This document shows, piece by piece, positions 56,653 through 64,000 of a DNA stretch of 64,000 nt. The notes beneath the pieces are model-generated. The model ran no database searches, had not been told where the DNA came from, and was given only the letters and a program-made list of their open reading frames with translations. A program made the translations under genes and the position numbers. The stretch lies in NCBI RefSeq assembly GCF_026914185.1, contig NC_070558.1:4960001-5024000 (forward strand), in the 5' to 3' direction. Source of the stretch: Puccinia triticina (lineage: Eukaryota > Basidiomycota > Pucciniomycetes > Pucciniales > Pucciniaceae). Position 1 is the first letter of the stretch. Every line of letters begins with the position of its first letter.

Positions 56653-57606
56653 ATGGCCAGCCGCCGCCTGATCCGCCAGCTCTCGACCCAGCCTCGGCCC
56701 GCGGGGCTGCCGCGGAGTGTGCACCGGGCACTCGAGACGATCGCCGACCCGTTCGCGCTGCTGGCCGGCGAGCTCGGCCAGCTCAAGCAGAGCCTGCGGG
56801 CACTCGTCGGCTCCGACGACCACGGGCTCGGCGCCATCGCCGCCTACTACCTCGCCGCGCCCCACCAGGGCAAGCATCTCCGGCCCACCGTCGTCCTCCT
56901 CATCGCCCAGGCCGCCGCCCCCGCCGCCGCCGGCCCCGCCCCCAGGCCCGTCGCCCTCAACCAGCCCCTCTCCCCCGCCCACATCCTCAACGACCCCAAC
57001 CCGAGCCAGCCCCGCCCAGCAGCCTCCGCCGCCGTCGACCTCGGGCCCATCCTGCCCACCCAGCGCCGCCTCGCCGAGATCGCCGAGCTCATCCACGTCT
57101 CCTCCCTGCTCCACGACGACGTGATCGACCAGGCCGAGAGCCGCAGGGGCCGGCCCTCCGCCCCGCGCGCATTCGGAAGCAAGCTCGCCGTCCTCGCCGG
57201 CGACTTCCTGCTCGCTCGCGCCTCCCTCGCCCTCTCCCGCCTCGCCAACTTCGAGGTCATCGAGCTCGTCTCCAGCATCATCGCCAACCTCGTCCAGGGC
57301 GAGCTCCTCCAGCTCGACTCCATCCTCAACCACCCCCAGCAACAGCCCGCCGACGGCCCCGGCGCCCAGCCCGCCCCGCCGCCCGCCTCCTTCGACGACC
57401 GTCTGTTCGCCTTCTACGAGCGCAAGAACTACCTCAAGACCGCCTCCCTGATCGCCAAGACCTCCCGCGCAACCGTCCTTCTGTCGCCCGCTGCGAGCAC
57501 CAACCGGTCGCTGGTCGAGGCCAGCTACGAGTACGGCAAGCATCTCGGCCTCGCCTTCCAAGTTCAGCCCTCCCCTCCCTCTCCCCTCCTCCTCCCTCAG
57601 AAAGCT

Positions 57607-57646
<40 letters not shown>

Positions 57647-58075
57647 CCCAGATCGTCGACGACATCCTCGACTACACGGGCTCCGACGAGACCCTGGGCA
57701 AGGCCGCCAACGGCTCCGACCTCAAGGCCGGCCTGGTCACCGGGCCCGGCCTGTATGCCTGGAAACAGCACCCCGAGAAGTTCGGCGAGCTGGTCGCCCG
57801 CAAGTTCTGCCGTCCCGGCGACCTCGAACTCGTTAAGCCCCCCTTACCCCCTTACCCCCTCTCTTTTTTCCCTGGTCTGTCGTCCTGATTGTTTCGCGGC
57901 GGCGGACACACAGGCGTGCGAGATGGTCCAGAAGGCCGACGGGATCAGCCAGGCCTACCAGCTCGCCTCCAGCCATCTGCAGCGCTGCAGAGAGAGCCTC
58001 GAGCTTTTCGAGCCCTCCGAGGCCAAGCAGGGGCTGCACGCGCTCTGCGATCTCGTCCTCAACCGCAACCACTGA
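56653..58075 (+). CDS. COQ1: COQ1-type trans-polyprenyl diphosphate synthase, mitochondrial
   Basis: It makes the long isoprenoid diphosphate for the ubiquinone side chain by adding isopentenyl units. Three exons in phase 0: 56653-57561, 57652-57831 and 57914-58075, giving 416 residues. The N-terminus (MASRRLIRQLSTQPRPAG) is basic and lacks acids, as in mitochondrial presequences. Motifs: GKHLRP near residue 73; first Asp-rich motif LHDDVID (Asp155, Asp156, Asp159) with ESRRGRPS after it; EGELLQL-like QGELLQL; second Asp-rich motif QIVDDILDYTG (Asp306, Asp307, Asp310), split by intron 1 after Gln303; GLVTGP; and the C-terminal LCDLVLNRNH. Intron 1 has a GTTCAG donor and a long (TC)n tract. 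Codon use is strongly GC-biased, unlike the flanking transposons. It appears complete and functional. Confidence 0.93.
57562..57651 (+). repeat. COQ1 intron 1 with (TC)n microsatellite
   Basis: The 90-nt intron contains about 18 TC repeats (57610-57644) next to the CCCCAG acceptor. Its length is a multiple of three and it has no stop in frame, so an unspliced message would still encode a full protein with 30 extra residues between Gln303 and Ile304. Confidence 0.85.
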
Positions 58076-58954
58076 TCGTGCCTATCTTATCCTTTTTATT
58101 TTTTGGAGGTAGAAGGACGATCTTTCTTCTAGAATATCCATCCCATAGATGTCCTCACTCGATGCGCCATCCTAGAATGAATTGGGTGGGGGGTAGCTTA
58201 CACATGATTCCCGATGTATCTCTTCACTTCCATAGCCTCATGAGCACGGTTTCCTTTCTTGACTAATTTATCTGAACCGACGCTTTCTTGCTCTTGGCCA
58301 CACATGATAATATATGTAGACGTACTAGATGGGAGAGGCCCGAGAGAGCTGCACACGCCTCTCCGGCCGCACAACCACCAAAGCCTCAGCAGGGAGTCTT
58401 TCTTGCCTCCCCCAATCTACCCAGCCTCTGGCTGGGTTTCTTTGCGCAGTTGAACACATCCTCCACAGCTTTCTGAGCCTGCATCCTCCTTTCTTGTTTT
58501 GGCTTGTGGTGGAGCATGGGTATGGGGCAGTTTTTGAGAGAGCCCCTGCAGGTCGACTTCCACTGCTTGTATCTGGAGTATCTGCACTGCAGCCCCGCAC
58601 ACTTCATATGTGGGCAGCTGTGGCCCGAGCGGAACATTGTACACCACAGGAGCAATCGAGAGAAGTCGGGACGTTGCCCAAACAGTCCCAGGAATCACCC
58701 GTCCTGGCAACCACTAGGACCGCGGGGGAACGTTGTGGTTGCCTTGATGGCCGCAGGACAGATTTTAGACTGAATGTGTTCACTGACGTCCAGAGGATGC
58801 AAGTGGGTTGGGTCGACCCGACAGAGACCCGAGACCCGTCGGGGTCTCGGGTCGGGTTCGGGTAGCCTAATAGTCATAAACTCAATTTCCAACCCGACCC
58901 GGCAAGACCCGATTGTTAATCGGGTTCGGGTTTGGGCGGGCAAATTCCTTTTCG
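58076..58954. other. COQ1 downstream region and GGGTCGGGT-rich repeat
   Basis: There is no gene I can support. From about 58805 to 58960 the sequence is GGGTCGGGT, GACCCGA and CGGGTTCGGG in both orientations. This looks like another palindromic repeat element, which also hosts the small hAT-type insertion at 58963. Confidence 0.45.
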
Positions 58955-58962
58955 GGTCGGCC

Positions 58963-59155
58963 TAAGGATGGCTAATGGGCAGCCCGGCAACATCCAAACA
59001 AGGGGTTTGAGCTATTTCTTGAACAGGCCTCTCATCTAAGTAAATGGTCTAGAACCCCAGAGGCTGTCTTTTCTGGTTCATGATCAAAAAATTCAATTGG
59101 CGCAATTGGAGCCCGCAGGTGGCCCATTGGAAAGCCCGCCCATTAGCCATCCTGG
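58963..59155. mobile_element. 193-bp hAT-type MITE
   Basis: The termini are TAAGGATGGCTAATGGGC and, reverse complemented, CCAGGATGGCTAATGGGC. The 8-bp duplication GGTCGGCC lies at 58955-58962 and 59156-59163. It inserted into the GGGTCGG-rich repeat. Confidence 0.75.
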
Positions 59156-59464
59156 GGTCGGCCCGATGACCCGACCCTGCCCCAATTAAGTCCGATGTTT
59201 GCCCATTACTGGAAGCGTAGCGTGAAGTGTTTAGTTCCGTGGATGCTCTAGACGCGTCATCCCCCCAAGCGCCGGTGGAGCAAAACGCCACGTTTATGCT
59301 ACTGCCGACCGTAGAGGATGCAAAACCCCCATTAGGCTATGGAATGAAACCATACATGGCTAAAAGCGGGAACCACCTTGGAACCCTTCCGTTTCCAGAG
59401 GCCCCTTAAAAGGGTGACCCGCTTAGGGAAGACCAAAGGAGTTAACCGCTCCAGCCAGTCCCCA

Positions 59465-59470
59465 TATAAA
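59465..59470 (+). promoter_or_regulatory. TATA box upstream of the DIRS-like element's first gene
   Basis: TATAAA lies about 200 bases before the ATG at 59667, followed by a C/T-rich stretch (CTCTCCCTCTCTTTCCCAC). It is a plausible element promoter. Confidence 0.45.
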
Positions 59471-59666
59471 CAGTGGAGTGCCTCTCCCTCTCTTTCCCAC
59501 ATCGCGCCGTTACCAAAGCGAACCCCGTCTCCCTTAGCCTCTCCGCGCTTTTAGTAAGCGTTGCTTGAGAAATTAGCTCCTAATTTTTTCGACCTAGAAA
59601 TCTGAATCTTCTTGCTCTTGCTCACGGTGAATCATTCTTCATACCTACTTAGCATCTTCACGCGCT

Positions 59667-61375
59667 ATGTCCGACAGAGTCCAAGCAGTCACAGATGGCT
59701 TCCGTAACAAGAACCAAAATCCTGTAACCGACCCTACCCCTTGAGGACCCTACTACCACTGCTAGCTCCCCGGCAACCCAAACTGCAGCCCCAGCTATTC
59801 CGGCTGAAGGGGAAACCTCTGCCCTTCACCATCCCGCCCCTTCCATGCCTCGAGATGCCGCGGCAAAAAAGAGTAAAACCCATAAGAACCAAGGGAAAAA
59901 CGGGAATCCGACTCGCTTCGGTAAAAGCTCCGCTGACGCGGCCCCAAATTCTGCAAACGAGACTGGGACTAGGAATGATCCGGACCTGTCCAAAAGATTC
60001 GAAGTGGACAACAGTAAGTCCAAAACCACCCGTCCAAACCATTTTGGTAGAACGGATGACTAACATTCAAAAAAAAAAAAAAAAAAAAAAAAAAAACGAA
60101 TGAATTGTGAACGCGCGCGCGTATTACAGCCGACGATGAGAGTACGGAGGCTGGGATAGAGGTTTTAGATCTGACCCCCAAGGATTCCTCCAAAGGTGTG
60201 CTCCTTGCCCTGCTTCTGCTCAAGTTTATCGCTAGCCGAATGTGATCCCTCACTAACGTGTTGGATTTAAAGGCAAAGCCTCTCCCCCAGTTGTAGCCCC
60301 AAAAAGCCTCGCGTTGAATGACGAGACCATTGCTACCCTCGTGGAAAAGCATCTGGCGGCGGAGAAAGCTGGCGACCAAGAAGCATCGGACCTCTACTTT
60401 GCAATGTTCAAATCCTTGATGTCAACAAAGCCCCCCGTGCATTCGGCTCAAACCCCGGTGTCAGCCTCGGCCGAAGACCTCAGCAACAAGGCGCGTCCAA
60501 AAAAGCTGGTCAACCCCGACCCTTACGCTAAGTACGCCCTGATCCCCAAATACCACGAAGACAAGGAGAATCACTCGGATGGTGAATCCGTGGTTGGCAA
60601 CATACAGTTCAATGTCGAAGCCGTTCCCCGTCATGACGAGATGGGCTTTACCCCCTATTTCGACAAGAATATAAGGGAACTCAAGGGCCCCATTCCCTTG
60701 ACGATATTCAACAAGGCATGGAAGAACCGCGCTATCCTCTATTACGCGGAAAAACGGTCCAAGTTTGAAGATTCTGCCTCCGACCGCAACCGCTACACGG
60801 GCTATCCTTACCCTTCAGAGTGGACTCAGTCATTTAGCGACTGGACTTCTAACCACCAGAATTTCTACAATACCCTCAAAGTAGAGTACAACTTCAAGCG
60901 CATGGCCAACTGGCTCCTCGCCCACAAAGCTAACGCCGACGCTATCCTGGCCGAGGACGGCTTTATGGTCGCCCTCCGCTATGACATCCAAGTGCGCACC
61001 AACGCCTTTGCTCATTGGGTGGCGCTAGCGGACGGCTCCCAATCTGTGGCAAACATCTCAGTTTTCCGAAGCAAGATCGCCCACTCCTGCTACGCCACTG
61101 CCAGGAAATTTGACGAGCTTGACTTCACAGACAACCCATACGCGGAATTTGGCACTCAAGCTAACTGGGACCCAACTACTGGTGCCCCAAAAACCGAGAA
61201 GAAGCAAGCAGTCGCTAAGGCCCCGAACGTCGCTAACGCGGCGGGCCCGTCTTCCCTCCCAGCAAAACCCGCTGGCGGTAGAGCCCCAAAGGGTAGCGGG
61301 TACAAAGGCAACAATTTCGACCCAAATCACGCCGCGAAGCAAGGCGCGCAAGGGAACGGGAAAGCTCCCCAGTAG
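59667..61375 (+). pseudogene. Gag-like protein of the DIRS-like element, intron-containing
   Basis: The start ATG 59667 gives MSDRVQAVTDGFRNKNQNPV, then a frame slip near 59742 leads into ASSPATQTAAPAIPAEG. Intron 1 (60014-60129) has a GTAAGT donor and contains an A-run of about 31. Exon 60130-60195 and intron 2 (60196-60272) follow. The main exon 60273-61375 reads EKHLAAEKAGDQEASDLYFA, PYPSEWTQSFSDWTSNHQNF and DIQVRTNAFAHWVALADG. The C-terminus is Gly/Lys/Ala-rich. No zinc knuckle is seen. Assignment as gag rests on its position before the RT gene. Confidence 0.55.
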
Positions 61376-61568
61376 GCCTCCTTCCTTCTTTCCTTATTGG
61401 TTTAGCCATATGGGCACCGTAATCTTTGTTGTCTCTACAGTACACAGTTCTACATAGCCTCCCCACTGTCCCTACCAAAAAAAGAAAAAGAAAAAAAAAC
61501 CATTAAAAAGTCCTTTCCCGGTTGAGCGTCACCTCACCCTTGATCATGTCCTTTTTCTGACCAATGAA

Positions 61569-63139
61569 ATGAATCATCTCCATAGTGTGTTTAGTGAACA
61601 TTCAGAGCAGAACTCACCCAAGCCCCCCCGTCAGCTCCCATGCGACCAAGGTGCTCCGGAAACTGCCGCAGAACCGGGCCCCTTTTGCCCCAATTCACAT
61701 AGTGCCTCGCCCTCGCGTTGGCCGACAAAAGTCTCTTGCAAAATGAAGATTGAGGCTTGGGAGGCTGCTCTTAAAGACGCAGACCTCCTGCCTGAGTTTG
61801 CCGACGTTCTCGATGGCTTCAAAAACGGTTTCCATCAAGGAATTCCGCAACACTCGCTCGGCCCAAATAGGGCATTCTTCACCCCAGACAACCATGCCTC
61901 GGCCTGGGAGGTGAAAGACTTAATAGAGGAAAAACTGCAGAAAGAGCTCTCAAGCGGACAAATGTTTGGTCCATTCAAACACACAGAGTTCGCTAAACAT
62001 TTTAGCTTTTTTCGCTCCAACCCGCTAGGAGCGGTGGTTAACGGTGATGGCTCGCTGCGCCCAACGAACGATTTATCCTACCCTCATATCTGCTGGTGAA
62101 AGATTTTGATGGCAACCTCCTCTTGGACACTAGAATTACCTTCGGAGGGGTGGCAGGGTGCGGTTTGTTTGGCCGTCCTGCTGATGCCTGGAAACAAATT
62201 ATGCTGCATCGCTTCAACCTAGTTTCCGTCTTCCGTTGGGTCGACGATAACCTCTTTGTGAAGGATATTGAATCCACAACCAAGATGGACGACATCATGG
62301 CCCTTTCAGGGGTTTTGGGGGTCAAAACGAACGATGAAAAGTTCTCGGCTTTCGCTCCAGAACAGAAATACATCGGGTTCCTGTGGAACGGGGTCGACAA
62401 GACTGTCCGCCTACCGCAGGGGAAGTTATTTGAACGGGTGGACCAACTCAAAAAGTTCTTAGACCAACAAACATATTCTTATAACAACGTTGAGGTCATG
62501 GTAGGACGCCTTAACCATGTGTCCTATCTGTTGCCCCAGCTCAGATGTTACTTGTGCAGCTTCTATCGATGGCTCAAGAGCTGGGCAATAAAGTCCGCTT
62601 CACGGACGCTTCCGCAAGACGTGAAAGAAGATCTGGACCGATGGTTCCACACGCTTATCACTTTCAAAGAGACCCGACTAATCCCAAACCCCGCCCCAAC
62701 CAAAATTGGGTGGATGGGTGACGCATCGACCGGTTTTGGCATCGGAGTGATGATTGGCCGCCAATGGGCCCAATTTCAGTTGTTGCAAGATTGGAAGGAA
62801 CGCACAAACCAAGAAAGGGGCATTGCCTGGTTGGAAACAGTCACGATCCGCTTAGGCCTACTGATGCTAGAATCACTTGGCATTAAGCAAGGCAAAACGT
62901 TCATAGTTTGGATAGACAATACCACCACCGAAGGCGCAATCCGTAAACGCAAATCCAAAGATAAATGGGTGAACAAAGAATGGAAAATTATCCAAGACAT
63001 CTTGGTTAGATTACAAGTGGATATTGAAGCACGAAGAGTAACCTCGGCAGAGAACAGAGCAGATGCGCTCTCTAGAGGTGTCAGGGACGGACATGAATGG
63101 CAACGAGCAATCCCCATTCACCTCCCTACTGACTTATAA
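61569..63139 (+). pseudogene. Reverse transcriptase/RNase H of the DIRS-like element, deleted
   Basis: The first part (61569-62099) has KMKIEAWEAALKDADLLPEF, SLGPNRAFFTPDNHASAWEV and RPTNDLSYP, where it stops. The second part, in another frame from about 62090, reads LLVKDFDGNLLLDTRITFGG, FRWVDDNLFVKDIE, then RNase H (GWMGDASTGFGIGVMIGRQW, FIVWIDNTTTEGAIRKRKSK, ENRADALSRGV) to a stop at 63139. Members of this group have several dozen residues with the first catalytic Asp between the two parts. They are missing, so the enzyme cannot be active. Confidence 0.7.
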
Positions 63140-64000
63140 CAATACATGTTCCAGATCTTGTACTAGATGGGTCCGGACTAGTTGCGATGTGTTACTTGTG
63201 TCAAACTTCCCCCCCCCCCCCCCATCCTACTGTTTCGTGTCTTGTCATGTTTCACCTGCCTGCCATGAGAGCATATAAGTAATGAATGCTCGCCCCTCCC
63301 AAATAAAGATGGTGTGAAGTTCTTTGTCATCCTAAGGCATGCTTCCACTCGACAAAATCAAACCTTGTCTCCGAGATGGTAGCATTGAGAAAACTCCTAC
63401 GCCACAAAACCTTTATTTTTTGAGAAGTTACAAACTAAACTCACTCCTCACACTCAACACCGCAGTCAAAAAAATTCTCCCGCTTCAAAGCGGCGCAAGG
63501 AGTCAAAGACTATCGGTTACCGTTGGGGAATTGAAAACAATAAAGAAAGGATACTCCCCAAGGCTCGAGCTCACTCGAGAGTTGGGTCTGAGGTCGTACC
63601 CCCCTCGCCCTTGTGGCGAGAACTTTTGTTTGTGTAAAGGTTTCCTCTCCCTCCGCCACGAAGCCAAGCGGCGCAACTCATTCCTCGTCTCGAGGTCGAG
63701 TTGACGTCCTGAACTCGTCTTCCGGAGTGAGGCACCTTACCCCCGACCCTCACTCGGCTGGCTTGGGAAGCAGTGTACACACCCTTCCGGGATAGCCTAG
63801 GCTTCTGGAACCAACCAGAGCTGAAAAAGTAAAGCAATTGAAACCACACGTATTTAGTGTGAAACCGCGCGAAGTAACAGCGCGCCCTTGTGCGCCAAAC
63901 CTAAGTTACCCTCAGCCCCGACGTTGTCGCGCTGAGCTATGTGTCTACGAAACACTGGGCCGTATAGGCCCCCCGCCCCGCTGGCACCGCCTTGTACCGT
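63140..64000. other. 3' region of the DIRS-like element and beyond
   Basis: A C homopolymer (about 15) lies near 63210 and an AATAAA at 63302. From 63560 the sequence contains CTCGAG-type short palindromes and GTGTACACA. I see no tyrosine recombinase, tRNA or other gene. Confidence 0.35.

Larger units (their letters stand above)
59465..63310 (+). mobile_element. DIRS-like retroelement, internally deleted
   Basis: A gag-like gene is followed by a reverse transcriptase/RNase H gene. The RT style (RWVDDNLFVK, QKYIGFLWNG, RLPQGKLFERVDQL) and the RNase H end (NRADALSRG) resemble DIRS-order elements rather than LTR retrotransposons. No LTRs are visible. The tyrosine recombinase expected in that order was not found before the window ends. 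A polyadenylation-like AATAAA lies at 63302. The element limits are approximate. Confidence 0.6.

Noticed and set aside
56547..57608. 353-residue Arg/Pro-rich plus-strand frame overlapping COQ1
   Set aside because: It is an alternative frame of the same GC-rich exon, without recognisable motifs.
56551..57771. 406-residue minus-strand frame opposite COQ1
   Set aside because: It is a shadow of GC-rich COQ1 codons; it has low-complexity Gly/Glu/Val composition and no domain.

Overview
The window is a transposon-dense stretch of a fungal nuclear genome. Two core eukaryotic genes can be read from sequence: a SAGA adaptor gene (ADA2, minus strand near 3.5-5.6 kb) and a mitochondrial polyprenyl diphosphate synthase gene (COQ1, plus strand near 56.7-58.1 kb). 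Their short introns (mostly about 55-115 nt), together with Copia, Gypsy and DIRS-like retroelements and many non-autonomous DNA elements, suggest a basidiomycete. The repeat load fits a rust fungus (Pucciniales), but that lineage is an inference and was not tested by any search.

Layout. 0.7-5.6 kb: a His/Gly/Pro-rich gene split by a 1.9-kb foldback element, convergent with a damaged ADA2. 7.5-11.2 kb: a TIR element with 9-bp target duplications and a gag-only mini LTR element. 11.7-15.5 kb: a 28-bp hairpin tandem array broken by two solo LTRs and a hAT-type element. 15.6-16.7 kb: a small three-exon gene split by a 466-bp TIR element. 18.3-25.8 kb: two related TIR elements, one with a decayed 5.8-kb Copia inserted into its target duplication. 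26.1-33.6 kb: a multi-exon gene carrying a young Copia inside an intron. 33.6-46.4 kb: a foldback repeat and 31-bp array containing an 11.6-kb Gypsy with an antisense spliced gene. 46.7-55.0 kb: a hAT-type element, a 6.6-kb TIR element enclosing a 5.6-kb CACTA-like element packed with a 172-bp satellite, and a 372-bp element. 56.7-58.1 kb: COQ1. 59.5-63.3 kb: a DIRS-like retroelement lacking part of its reverse transcriptase.

Two patterns stand out. First, several unrelated TIR elements have interiors made of tandem arrays whose repeat unit is itself a palindrome, each with a different palindrome sequence. Second, insertion junctions are unusually readable. Target duplications of 3, 5, 7, 8 and 9 bp flank the elements, and for two host genes and one Copia integrase, removing the insert plus one duplication copy closes the reading frame exactly.

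The nonsense codons of the Copia, Gypsy and mini-LTR coding regions, and the single stop of the antisense gene, are each compatible with one C-to-T change in CAA, CAG or CGA. This is what cytosine deamination or a RIP-like process would leave. I saw no rRNA, tRNA or CRISPR locus.
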